From positions 157,782 through 221,781 of the forward strand of contig NZ_BMHY01000007.1 in NCBI RefSeq assembly GCF_014641555.1: a stretch of 64,000 nucleotides of DNA. The letters run 5' to 3'. Origin of the DNA: Paenibacillus radicis (ex Gao et al. 2016) (GTDB taxonomy: Bacteria > Bacillota > Bacilli > Paenibacillales > Paenibacillaceae). Positions 51,596 through 60,417 of this stretch are shown in pieces. Position 1 is the first letter of the stretch, and each line of letters begins with the position of its first letter. The notes under the pieces were generated by a model. The model did not search any database. It had not been told where the DNA came from and saw only the letters and a program-made list of their open reading frames with translations. The translations under genes were made by a program, and so were the position numbers.

Positions 51596-52572
51596 AGCGA
51601 ATCAGGTTCGCAAATTAGCGAACTGAATTTCGCTACAGACCGCAGAGGAGGGTACATCGTCTCTACAGCGAACCGATTTTCGCTATTCGAGAACCAAGGT
51701 TCACGGATAGCGAAGCTAGCTTCGCTGTAGCTCGCCGCTGGGATAGTGTACTTAAGAAGAGCGAAGTTACTTTCTTTAAATAGCGAATCAGCTTCGTTGT
51801 AACGCGGGTTGCTGCTGGGCGTTTGTGTAGGGCGAAGTTAGTTTCGCTAATAGCGAAGAAGGTTCGTTATAGCGAGGTTGGCCGCAGTGTAGATGAGAAT
51901 AGGAGAGATAGCGAATCAGGTTCGCAAATTAACGAACTGAATTTCGCTGCAGACCGCAGAGGAGGGGAGTATCGTCTCTACAGCGAACCGATTTTCGCTA
52001 TTCGAGAACCAAGGTTCACGGATAGCGAAGCTAGCTTCGCTGTAGTTCGCCATCAGAGCATAGCGCCTTTGAAGAGCGAAGTTACCTTCGTTAAATAGCG
52101 AATCAGCTTCGTTGTAGCGGGGGTTGCTGCTGGGCGCTTAGGTAGAGCGAAGTTAGTTTCGCTAAATAGCGAATCAGGTTCGATATAGCGAGGTTGGCCG
52201 TAGTTTAGATGAGAATAGGAGAGATAGCGAATCAGGTTCGCAAATTAACGAACTGAATTTCGCTGTAGACCGCAGAGGAGGGGAGCATCGTCTCTACAGC
52301 GAACCGATTTTCGCTATTCGAGAACCAAGGTTCACGGATAGCGAAGCTAGCTTCGCTGTAGCTCGCCATCGGCGCATAGCGCCTTTGAAGAGCGAAGTTG
52401 CCTTCGCTAAATAGCGAATTAGCTTCGTTGCAGCGAGGCTGGTAGTCTGGAGCCATAGAAAAACGAAGTTACCTTAGTTAAATAGCGAAGTTGCTTCGTT
52501 GAAGTGACGTTGGTTGCTTAGCATCTGCGAACAGCGTAGTTAGTTTCCTAAATTAAGCGAATCAGCTTCGTC
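51596..52572. repeat. Palindrome array C: three tandem 315-bp super-repeats of AGCGAA/TTCGCT palindromes
   Basis: Nearly 1 kb of gene-free DNA. Super-repeat starts, marked by AGCGAATCAGGTTCGCAAAT, are at 51596, 51910 and 52226 (periods 314 and 316). Each carries about nine palindromes in a 2+3+2+2 arrangement; copies 2 and 3 are almost identical over their first 200 bases and copy 3 decays after about 52430. Palindrome centres are 21-22 bp apart inside groups. The triplet has a central GAACCAAGGTTC. It lies between the convergent nik and ktrB genes. Short open frames here are not genes. Confidence 0.93.
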
Positions 52573-52585
52573 GTGAGCATAAACA

Positions 52586-52629
52586 GGAAAAGAGCTGGAA
52601 CACGTCGCAACGTGTTCCAGCTCTTTTCC
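52586..52629. terminator. Long perfect hairpin terminator beside array C
   Basis: A perfect 19-bp stem, GGAAAAGAGCTGGAACACG and its complement around TCGCAA. On the minus strand it lies 24 bases after the ktrB stop; its own arm supplies CTCTTTTCC. Confidence 0.85.
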
Positions 52630-52652
52630 GTCATCACTAGCTAGTCGCGAGA

Positions 52653-54005
52653 CTAGCCAATCATTATTTTCCCCTCCGGGTAGCGGTACAGCTCTTTCTC
52701 CCCAGGAGCGAGTGTGAACGCGAGAGTCAGCGGGCCAAGGCGGCCGATAAACATCATCGTGATGATGAGCACCTTGCCGAGTGTCGTCAGATGAGGAGTT
52801 AAGCCCATGGATAAGCCCGTTGTGCCGAACGCCGAGGTGACTTCGAACATCGCGGTCAAAATCTCAACGTTCTCCGTGGCGCTTATTAACATGGTGAACA
52901 GGACGATGGCGGATAGTGCAACGATGGAGATCGTCAGCGCTTTATGAACGCGGTCTTTTGCCAGTCTTCTATTGAAAAAGACGACGTCCTCCTTGCCGCG
53001 GATCATCGCAATGACGGCGCCGACGAGAATGGCGAAGGTCGTTACTTTAATGCCGCCGCCTGCCGAGCCTGGTGAGGCTCCGATGAACATCAGCAGGACG
53101 ATCAGAAACTGGGTCGCGCTTCGCATCGCGCCGATGTCCAGCGTGCTCGCCCCGCCTGAACGAGGAGAGATCGACTGGAACAGCGAGCTGTAAAGCTTGC
53201 CGGTAATGTCCAGCGGCTCTAACGTTCTAGCATTCGTGAATTCAAAAATGAAAATAAGAACAGCCCCGGCGAGAAAGAGGACACCTGAAGTGGTCAGCAC
53301 CACTTTGGAATGCAGGCTGAGCTTGCGAACCTTGGAGAAGTCCCACAGTTCCGCCAATACGATAAAGCCGATGCCGCCGAGAAAGATCAGCATAATAATG
53401 ACGAAATTGACGATTGGATCGTCAACGTGGCCGACAAAGCTGGAAAATGGGCCATTTACCGTTCCGAGCACGTCGAAGCCAGCATTCGTGAACATGGAAA
53501 TACTGTGGAAAATGCCAAGGTAGAGCGCTCTGCCAATAGGCATCGTTAGCGAAAAACGCATCGCAAGCAGCAGCGCGCCAACGATCTCGATGACGAATGC
53601 ATAGACCAGCACCCGCCGGATGAAGCGGACGATGCCCTCCAGCGAAGCCTGATTCATCGTCTCTTGAAGCAGCAGCCTTTCACGCAGCGAAATGCGCTTA
53701 CGGAAAGCGAGCGCGAGCATCGTCGCCATCGTCATAAAGCCCAGGCCGCCGATCTGCATCAACGTTAGAATGACGACTTGTCCAAAAATCGTAAAATGGG
53801 TACCTGTATCTACAACGACAAGGCCGGTTACGCACACCGCCGAAGTGGCTGTGAACAAAGCATCGATGAATGGAGTACGTATTCCATCGGTACTTGCGGC
53901 AGGCAGCGAGAGCAGCAGCGAGCCTATGCTTATAATGATAATGAAGCCAAGCGTCAAAAATTGAGGCGGTGTTATTTTAAGCAAAATTGCTTTTGTCTTG
54001 GTCAA
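52653..54005 (-). CDS. ktrB: KtrB-type potassium transporter subunit (TrkH/KtrB family)
   Basis: A K+ (Na+-dependent) channel-like transporter of 450 aa with eight or more membrane helices, starting with FLTLGFIIIISIGSLLLSLP. The four selectivity loops are visible: ATSAVCVTGLVVVD, SMFTNAGFDV, SISPRSGGASTLDIG and TSAFGTTGLSMG, each with the central Gly; the third is less regular. The start is TTG 54005 with AAAGGAG 7 bases upstream; a longer frame to 54116 lacks a site. No KtrA-type regulator is adjacent, so the cytoplasmic ring subunit must be elsewhere. Confidence 0.92.
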   Translation of the reverse strand: MTKTKAILLKITPPQFLTLGFIIIISIGSLLLSLPAASTDGIRTPFIDALFTATSAVCVTGLVVVDTGTHFTIFGQVVILTLMQIGGLGFMTMATMLALAFRKRISLRERLLLQETMNQASLEGIVRFIRRVLVYAFVIEIVGALLLAMRFSLTMPIGRALYLGIFHSISMFTNAGFDVLGTVNGPFSSFVGHVDDPIVNFVIIMLIFLGGIGFIVLAELWDFSKVRKLSLHSKVVLTTSGVLFLAGAVLIFIFEFTNARTLEPLDITGKLYSSLFQSISPRSGGASTLDIGAMRSATQFLIVLLMFIGASPGSAGGGIKVTTFAILVGAVIAMIRGKEDVVFFNRRLAKDRVHKALTISIVALSAIVLFTMLISATENVEILTAMFEVTSAFGTTGLSMGLTPHLTTLGKVLIITMMFIGRLGPLTLAFTLAPGEKELYRYPEGKIMIG

Positions 54006-54155
54006 TGTAATTCTCCTTTTATCCAATAAAAAAGACGCATTGCGCCGGATTGAAATGTTCACTTTATTATCTGGTATAATTAGGCTAGATGCAACCGAGA
54101 TTAACGCTGACCGCATGGTTTGCAGGACAGTCGTTTCAGAAGGGAAGTAAGCTTG

Positions 54156-55391
54156 ATGAGAACAAGGTATATTGCAACGATTTCGCTTGCCGCTATGGGG
54201 GCGGGATTTATCGTCACCAAATATATGCTGCCGGATGCAGGCTGGTCCAGAATGCTCGAAAGCGGCTTTGAAGCAGGGCTTGTCGGAGGTATTGCCGATT
54301 GGTTTGCGGTGACTGCGTTATTCCGCCATCCGTTTGGCATTCCGATTCCGCACACATCGCTGCTGCTCAAAAATCGCAATAAAATCGTGAATTCGCTCAT
54401 ATCGGCTATGGAGAACGAGCTATTGAACAAGGACAGCATTAGCCGCAAGCTGAGTGAGCTGAAGCTGTTCAACGGACTTGCTTCAGGAGCCGTAAGGCTG
54501 ATCGGCAAACGCAAAACGAGGCTGAGTCTCGTCCAATTCGCGCAAACCTCGCTTGATCGGCTGCCGTTGGAGCGTTTTAGCGGCATTATTCGCGGATTTG
54601 TCGCTGATTATGTGCGGAAGCAGGACATTCGGCCAATCGTTCAGAAGCTGACGGACAAGTTTGCTCATGACAGCTGGGACGAGAAAGCGCTCGATTATTT
54701 GCTTGGAGCGGGCAAGCAGTGGGTGTCGAAGCGAGAAACGGAGCAGCTGCTCGGCAAATTAGCCCATAGCAAGCTGGAGGAGCTGCAGGTTGGCGGCTTT
54801 ATGGGCTTTGCGGTCCAAGCCTTTATCGGATTCATGAGCCCGGAAAAGCTGGGGCCGATGGTGCAAAATATGCTGCTCTCCGCCATCCGCGATTTAAGCC
54901 AGCCTGGCAGTGAGAACCGCGTGAAGCTGTTGAACGAAGTAAAGTCTGCAGTGGAGAAGCTTCATGAGAATGAAGCGCTGATGGAGCAGCTTAAGCAATG
55001 GCTGGAAAGCGGTGCGGACAGCGTAGAGCTGGAACGGTTTATTCATCTGCGCCTGGAAGAGCTGCGTCAATTGCTGCTGGACAAGCTGGAGGAAGAATAT
55101 AGCCGAGGCGGCCGTAATGTGGTGAAAGGCGTTCGTTATTTGACGGACCGTGCCAAAGAGAAGGAAGAGCTGCTTCAGCAGTGGGAGCGGTCTATTCTCG
55201 ATTACGCGGTACATTTCATTGAACGCAATCATTACCGGATCGGCATGCTCGTCCGGGACAATTTGGATAAAATGGATGATAAAGCGCTCGTCGAAATGCT
55301 GGAGCAAAAAATCGGCAATGATTTGCAATGGATTCGCGTTAACGGCGCGATTTGCGGCTTCGCCGTCGGAATTGTGCTGTCCTTCTTTTAA
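54156..55391 (+). CDS. DUF445 family membrane protein
   Basis: A 411-aa protein anchored at both ends: N-terminal helix (about 5-25, ATISLAAMGAGFIVTKYML) with the family motif EAGLVGGIADWFAVTALFRH, a long amphipathic helical middle (about 75-385) and a C-terminal helix (NGAICGFAVGIVLSFF). The DUF445 family is widespread (YjiN/YheB-like) and of unknown function. ATG 54156 has AAGGGAAG upstream. It is divergent from ktrB and precedes the cobalamin riboswitch. Confidence 0.88.
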   Translation: MRTRYIATISLAAMGAGFIVTKYMLPDAGWSRMLESGFEAGLVGGIADWFAVTALFRHPFGIPIPHTSLLLKNRNKIVNSLISAMENELLNKDSISRKLSELKLFNGLASGAVRLIGKRKTRLSLVQFAQTSLDRLPLERFSGIIRGFVADYVRKQDIRPIVQKLTDKFAHDSWDEKALDYLLGAGKQWVSKRETEQLLGKLAHSKLEELQVGGFMGFAVQAFIGFMSPEKLGPMVQNMLLSAIRDLSQPGSENRVKLLNEVKSAVEKLHENEALMEQLKQWLESGADSVELERFIHLRLEELRQLLLDKLEEEYSRGGRNVVKGVRYLTDRAKEKEELLQQWERSILDYAVHFIERNHYRIGMLVRDNLDKMDDKALVEMLEQKIGNDLQWIRVNGAICGFAVGIVLSFF

Positions 55392-55507
55392 GAAAACGTG
55401 TATAATTCAAAGCATTCAGGTATGAAAAAAGAATTGTATAAATATATGTGATACCGTATGGTTATACATGTTCCATTCTAACTTGAAAACCAAACTTCAT
55501 ATGAAGG

Positions 55508-55689
55508 AAACAGGTGCTCTTCTCCGGTTGAACTCGGATTTGAGCTTAAAAGGGAAGTCCGGTTCAATGCCGGCGCGGTCCCGCCACTGTAACAGCGGAG
55601 TCCATTCGCACGTGAAAAGCCACTGATCCGGTCGGGATTGGGAAGGCAGCGAAGGATGTTGAGGCTGAAGCCAGGAGACCTGCCTGTTT
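55508..55689 (+). ncRNA. Cobalamin riboswitch
   Basis: The adenosylcobalamin aptamer is complete: P1 AAACAGG (55508-55514) pairs with CCTGTTT (55683-55689), GGTGC box, AAAGGGAAGTCCGG, AATGCCGGCGCGGTCCCGCC followed by ACTGT (the B12 box region) and GAAGCCAGGAGACCTGCC. A terminator lies downstream and then metE, so binding of coenzyme B12 should shut off the B12-independent methionine synthase. Confidence 0.95.
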
Positions 55690-55755
55690 CGACAGCACTG
55701 CTGTACCTACGGGAGATAGGGAGGTGTTAAGGATAGCCATCGTTGCTTATACGAG

Positions 55756-55808
55756 GGGCGTCTTTACCTATGCTTCTTTTAAACTTGGGTAAAGATGGCT
55801 CTTTTTTT
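55756..55808 (+). terminator. Riboswitch-controlled terminator before metE
   Basis: GGGCGTCTTTACCTA pairs with TGGGTAAAGATGGCTC across a 15-base loop, then CTTTTTTTG. As expression platform it would form when cobalamin is bound. Confidence 0.8.
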
Positions 55809-55858
55809 GTTGCATTTATTTATTCAAATTTTACGAATCGATTGGGAGGCTGGAATCA

Positions 55859-58162
55859 TTGACTACATTAAGAAGCAGCAATTTGGGTTACCCGCGTATT
55901 GGTGAAAACAGAGAATGGAAAAAAGCGCTCGAAGCTTTCTGGGCAGGCAAGCTGGAAGAAGCTGAGCTGTTGACGCAGCTGAAGTCGATCCGCTTGAAGC
56001 ACCTGCAAGTACAGAAGGAAGCGGGAATCGACCTTATCCCGGTTAGTGATTTTTCGCTATACGACCACATTCTTGATACAGCGACGATGTTTGGCGTCGT
56101 GCCGGAGCGTTTCGGCTATTCGGGCCATGGTCCAGTTCCGGTATCCGTCTATTACGCAATCGCTCGCGGCAACAAGGATGCTTCGGCGTCGGAAATGACG
56201 AAATGGTTCAATACGAACTATCACTATATCGTGCCTGAACTTAACGGCGCTTCGCCTAAGCTGGTTGAGAACCGTCCATTGAACGCTTACCGCGAAGCGA
56301 AGCAGGAGCTTGGCATTGAAGGCAAACCAGTCATCGTTGGTCCTTATACGTTCCTCAAGCTGTCGAAAGGCTATGAGCCGTCCCAATTCGCCGCGCTTGT
56401 CGACCAATTCGTTCCGCTCTATGCTCAATTGTTGAAAGAGCTGGAAGCAGAAGGCGTGCAGTGGGTACAAATTGATGAGCCTTCGCTCGTAACGAGCGTT
56501 TCGAAAGAGGAGTTTGAGCTGGTGCAATCGATTTATGCGCAGTTGAACCAAGCAGCCCCAGGCTTGAACCTGCTTCTGCAAACGTACTTCGAATCCGTTG
56601 AGCAATATGAAGCGATAGTCGCGCTGCCTGTACAAGGTATCGGCCTTGACTTTACGATTGGCGAACGCAGCCTGAATCAGCTCGAGACGGCTGGCTTCCC
56701 GGCTGATAAAGTTCTTGCTGCTGGTATTGTAGACGGCCGTAACATCTGGCGTGCCGATCTTCGCGACAAAACGGCACTTGTGAACCGTATCGCGGCAGTC
56801 GTGCCGCAAGAGAGACTTCTTGTACAACCTTCGTGCAGCTTGCTGCATGTGCCGGTATCGGCTAAAGGCGAGGTTGGTCTTGCTGCGGAGTTGTCCGATG
56901 CGCTTGCATTCGCTAACGAGAAGCTGGAAGAAGTGGTTGTTATTGCTCGCGCGGTTCGCGAAGGCGAAGCTGCTGTGCAAGAACAACTGGACAACAACGA
57001 AGCTGTACTTCGTACCCTGAATGAATCGGCTTCCCGCAACCGGAAAAGCGTTCAAGATGCTGTAGCCGAAATCGGCAAACAGCCATCGTCGAGAAAATCC
57101 GTATTTGCATCGCGTCAAGCGGCGCAAAAAGCGCGCTGGAATCTTCCATTCCTTCCGACGACGACGATCGGCAGCTTCCCGCAGACAGCCGACGTTCGTG
57201 CTGCACGTCAGCAATGGCGCAAAGGCCAACTGCAGGATGAGCCATATAAAACATTCATCCGCGAGCACATTGCGAAATGGATCAAGCTGCAAGAAGAAAT
57301 CGGACTGGATGTACTCGTTCATGGCGAATTCGAGCGTACCGATATGGTTGAGTTTTTCGGCGAAAAGCTGGACGGATTTGCTTTCACCCGCAACGGCTGG
57401 GTACAGTCTTACGGTTCCCGCTGTGTGAAGCCGCCGATCATTTACGGCGATGTGCAATTCAGTCAGCCGATGACTGTCGAAGAAACGGTGTACGCGCAGT
57501 CGCTGACATCCAAGCCGGTAAAAGGAATGCTGACTGGTCCGATTACCATTCTGAACTGGTCCTTCGTCCGTTCCGATATTACGCGTGAGCAAGTTTCGTA
57601 TCAAATTGCTTTGGCGCTTGCAGAAGAAGTGAAAGCATTGGAAAACGCGGGCATCGAGATGATTCAAGTGGATGAGCCGGCGCTGCGCGAAGGGCTGCCG
57701 CTCAAGCGTGCAGATTGGGAGCATTACCTCAATTGGGCAGTGCTGGCATTCCGTCTCTCGACTTCTGACGTTGCAGACACAACGCAAATTCATACGCATA
57801 TGTGCTATTGCGAATTCCATGACATTATCGATTCCATCCGCGCATTGGACGCAGACGTTATTTCGATCGAAACGTCGCGCAGCCACGGCGAGCTGATTCA
57901 CAGCTTCGAGGAGCATACGTATGAGCTGGGCATCGGTCTTGGCGTATACGACATTCATAGCCCCCGCGTGCCGGCAGTTGCGGAGATGACGAACATGATC
58001 GGACGTGCGCTGAAGGTTCTGGATCCGGAACTGTTCTGGATTAACCCGGACTGCGGATTGAAAACGCGCGGTATCGACGAGACCGTAGCATCGCTGCGTA
58101 CGATGATTGAGGCGACGGAAATCGTCAGATCGCAATTCGAACACGCTAAAGCAGGCGTTTAA
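55859..58162 (+). CDS. metE: Cobalamin-independent methionine synthase
   Basis: MetE (767 aa) transfers a methyl group from 5-methyltetrahydropteroyl-tri-glutamate to homocysteine. N-terminal domain: SSNLGYPRIGENREWKKALE; C-terminal catalytic domain: TTTIGSFPQTADVRAARQQW, HGEFERTDMVEFFGEKLDGF and the zinc ligands in IHTHMCYCEFHDI and INPDCGLKTR. The start is TTG 55859 with GGGAGG 9 bases upstream. It is single, behind the cobalamin riboswitch, and ends at a strong terminator. Control by B12 implies that a B12-dependent MetH is encoded elsewhere. Confidence 0.97.
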   Translation: MTTLRSSNLGYPRIGENREWKKALEAFWAGKLEEAELLTQLKSIRLKHLQVQKEAGIDLIPVSDFSLYDHILDTATMFGVVPERFGYSGHGPVPVSVYYAIARGNKDASASEMTKWFNTNYHYIVPELNGASPKLVENRPLNAYREAKQELGIEGKPVIVGPYTFLKLSKGYEPSQFAALVDQFVPLYAQLLKELEAEGVQWVQIDEPSLVTSVSKEEFELVQSIYAQLNQAAPGLNLLLQTYFESVEQYEAIVALPVQGIGLDFTIGERSLNQLETAGFPADKVLAAGIVDGRNIWRADLRDKTALVNRIAAVVPQERLLVQPSCSLLHVPVSAKGEVGLAAELSDALAFANEKLEEVVVIARAVREGEAAVQEQLDNNEAVLRTLNESASRNRKSVQDAVAEIGKQPSSRKSVFASRQAAQKARWNLPFLPTTTIGSFPQTADVRAARQQWRKGQLQDEPYKTFIREHIAKWIKLQEEIGLDVLVHGEFERTDMVEFFGEKLDGFAFTRNGWVQSYGSRCVKPPIIYGDVQFSQPMTVEETVYAQSLTSKPVKGMLTGPITILNWSFVRSDITREQVSYQIALALAEEVKALENAGIEMIQVDEPALREGLPLKRADWEHYLNWAVLAFRLSTSDVADTTQIHTHMCYCEFHDIIDSIRALDADVISIETSRSHGELIHSFEEHTYELGIGLGVYDIHSPRVPAVAEMTNMIGRALKVLDPELFWINPDCGLKTRGIDETVASLRTMIEATEIVRSQFEHAKAGV

Positions 58163-58169
58163 TCGATAG

Positions 58170-58222
58170 AAAAGACTTGCCGTTTCGCGAAGTGTAATCG
58201 CGAATTCGGCAAGTCTTTTTTT
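58170..58222. terminator. Terminator after metE
   Basis: AAAAGACTTGCCG and inner TTCGCG pair with CGCGAA and TTCGGCAAGTCTTTT, followed by further T residues. Confidence 0.93.
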
Positions 58223-58232
58223 TATTATCATT

Positions 58233-58757
58233 CTATTCGAAATGGACGAATTGTTCCGGATGAAGGCGGATATAATGTGCGATTTGTTTGTAGGTCCAGA
58301 GTGATGCTTCTTTATAGAGCAGGTAAAAATCGCTCATTTCGGCATGAAGCTGAGGATCCCTATCAATATCCTGCAGCGAGACGTCGAAGTTAGCCAGACT
58401 TCGAGGGTGATTCCGCTGCCTAAGCGATTGTTCTGTCCGCTCGAGCAGGGCAAGCATTTCAGGATCATCGAAATGCCGCAGGCTTTGCAGCAATCCCTCC
58501 CACCTCGGTGTCTGGGCCAAATAATAGGCTGTCCACCAGTAATAGTCGGCTTCGGACTGGATGGCATGCAGGTAGTGCGTTCGGAACACGAACAACGCTT
58601 TTTGGCCCGAAGTTAGAAGCGGGTACAGCTCAGCAGAGAAATCTCCACCCCGGCTCTCGATGTCCTTGTAAGCCGTGATTAATGGCTTAAAACAAGCGGA
58701 TGCCAGACTTTCATCGTCAAACGAGGCGAAAGTCTGTTTGTTTATTACTGTCAACAA
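58233..58757 (-). CDS. Uncharacterised protein (174 aa)
   Basis: A mostly helical, Tyr/Trp/Leu-rich soluble protein without signal peptide. The sequence YYWWTAYYLAQTPRWEGLLQ and the regular helical pattern may place it near DMP19/DUF4375-type proteins, but this is not certain. The start is TTG 58757 with AAGGAG 10 bases upstream. It is convergent with metE and divergent from the FetA-type gene. No function is proposed. Confidence 0.7.
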   Translation of the reverse strand: MLTVINKQTFASFDDESLASACFKPLITAYKDIESRGGDFSAELYPLLTSGQKALFVFRTHYLHAIQSEADYYWWTAYYLAQTPRWEGLLQSLRHFDDPEMLALLERTEQSLRQRNHPRSLANFDVSLQDIDRDPQLHAEMSDFYLLYKEASLWTYKQIAHYIRLHPEQFVHFE

Positions 58758-58889
58758 TACAATATCACTCCTTCTCTCCCATTATACGAAATATGAAGTT
58801 CTGATAGAAGAGAGATGTAAGATTGGTATTATCAAGTTTATAATGTACTTATTACATATTTCGCGCAAGCGAATACGGGAGGAACGAGC

Positions 58890-59642
58890 TTGGCCCCATT
58901 ATTAAGTATGAATCGGATAAGTAAACGAAGGCCGGATAAAGCCAGGGAATGGCTGTTTGACGATATAACGGCAGCTATAGATAAAGGAGAACGAGTTGCG
59001 CTGCTTGGGGCTTCGGGCACCGGAAAGAGCACGCTGCTGCGCATTGCCGCTTTGCTGGAGCCTATCGATGATGGAGAGCTTCATTTGGAAGGCATAGCGC
59101 AAATTTCGTTTAAACCGGAGCATTGGCGGAAAAAAATAAGCTATGTCGCACAAGCGCCAGTTATGCTGGCCGGGACTGTCGAGCAAAATTTGCGGACAGC
59201 CAGCGAGCTCCATGGCACGCTTTTTGATGAACCGCTAGCCCGCCGCTGCATGGCGGAAGCCGAACTTGGGCATTTGGATTGGAAGAAGCCTGCTGCTGAG
59301 CTGTCGGGAGGCGAGAAGCAGCGGACGGCGCTTGTTCGTTCCTTGCTACTTCGCCCGGCGATGCTGCTGCTGGATGAGACGACTTCTTCCTTAGATCCAA
59401 CCAGCAAGGAAGCGGTGGAGCACATGCTTAACCGTTGGGCTGAGCGAGAAGGTACGGCGATGGCCTGGATTACGCATGACATGGAGCAAAGCCGCTCAGT
59501 GAGCGATCAAATTTGGTTTATGGGCGATGGGAAGCTGCTGGAGCGTGGAGATACGAAGGCTTTTTTCCAAGGACCGTCCACCGAGCAGGCCAGACGATTT
59601 ATTCAGAAGCCTATCGAAAGAGAGGCGGGTGGGAATGAGTAA
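58890..59642 (+). CDS. ABC exporter ATPase (FetA/YbbL-like)
   Basis: An ATPase of 250 aa: Walker A LGASGTGKST, signature ELSGGEKQR, Walker B MLLLDETTSSLD, switch AWITHDM. Together with the next gene it matches the FetA-FetB (YbbL-YbbM) pair, reported in E. coli as an iron exporter that protects against oxidative stress. The start is TTG 58890 with GGGAGGAA upstream. It overlaps the permease gene by 8 bases. Confidence 0.85.
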   Translation: MAPLLSMNRISKRRPDKAREWLFDDITAAIDKGERVALLGASGTGKSTLLRIAALLEPIDDGELHLEGIAQISFKPEHWRKKISYVAQAPVMLAGTVEQNLRTASELHGTLFDEPLARRCMAEAELGHLDWKKPAAELSGGEKQRTALVRSLLLRPAMLLLDETTSSLDPTSKEAVEHMLNRWAEREGTAMAWITHDMEQSRSVSDQIWFMGDGKLLERGDTKAFFQGPSTEQARRFIQKPIEREAGGNE

Positions 59643-60405
59643 TTTAGCGCTGGTGAGTACGCTTGTTTTTGTCGCCATTACCGCCTTTTTATCGATCCGG
59701 AAAAAGCTGGGCTTGGAGAAGGACATTCTTATCGGAACGGTCCGCTCCGCGCTGCAGCTTCTCTTTATCGGCTATGTGCTGCATTTCGTATTCGATACCC
59801 GTAATCCAGTGTTTATCGTCCTTATTCTATTATCCATGATTGGTATCGCAGCCTGGAATGCAGGATCGCGAGCCCGGGAAATACGCGGCATCCGGCTTCG
59901 GATTGCGATAACCCTGGCTTGTACGGAAGGGCTGACGATGGCGCTGTTGCTCGGTTTCTCCATCATCGAGCCGACACCGCAATATATCATTCCGGTGAGC
60001 GGGATTGTGATCGGAAGCTCGATGATTGTCGCCGGCATCTATTTGAATCAGATGAAGCGTGAGCTGGAAGCGTCGCGCGGTGAGGTAGAGACGCTGCTGG
60101 CACTTGGAGGGACAGCTAAGCAAGCGATTCAGGGAGCGGTCAAACGTTCTGTCCGCTCCAGTATGATTCCGACGATCGATGGGATGAAAACCGTTGGGCT
60201 CGTTCAACTGCCTGGCATGATGACGGGGATGATTGTCGCCGGAGCCGATCCCATCGAAGCAGTCCGCTATCAGATGTTGATAATGTTTGTCCTTGCCTCT
60301 TCCGCGGCTTTAACGGCAATTTTGCTAAGTCAGATCAGCTATCGCTTATGGTTTACGAAAGACGTACGGCTCGTGCAGAGCCCGAAGCAGGATACGAAGT
60401 CGTAG
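59635..60405 (+). CDS. ABC exporter permease (FetB/YbbM, UPF0014 family)
   Basis: A membrane protein of 256 aa with six to seven helices. Family motifs: GTVRSALQLLFIGYVLHFVF, PVSGIVIGSSMIVAGIYLNQ, ALGGTAKQAIQGAVKRSVRS and LVQLPGMMTGMIVAGADPIE. These define the UPF0014/FetB group. ATG 59635 overlaps the ATPase stop. Metal substrate is inferred from E. coli FetB only. Confidence 0.9.
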   Translation: MSNLALVSTLVFVAITAFLSIRKKLGLEKDILIGTVRSALQLLFIGYVLHFVFDTRNPVFIVLILLSMIGIAAWNAGSRAREIRGIRLRIAITLACTEGLTMALLLGFSIIEPTPQYIIPVSGIVIGSSMIVAGIYLNQMKRELEASRGEVETLLALGGTAKQAIQGAVKRSVRSSMIPTIDGMKTVGLVQLPGMMTGMIVAGADPIEAVRYQMLIMFVLASSAALTAILLSQISYRLWFTKDVRLVQSPKQDTKS

Positions 60406-60417
60406 CGCTGCTGGACA

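Noticed and set aside
52232..52456. 74-codon minus-strand frame in array C
   Set aside because: Same repeat-derived peptide (SEASFAIREPWF) and no start signal; a by-product of the repeats.
51596..52572. CRISPR array
   Set aside because: Units are themselves palindromic, spacers are only 3-5 bases or shared links, there are no unique spacers of constant length and no cas genes nearby.
56057..58231. 724-codon open frame on the minus strand
   Set aside because: It is exactly antisense to metE, has a Cys/Arg/His-rich composition without motifs and no ribosome site; it arises from codon bias of metE.
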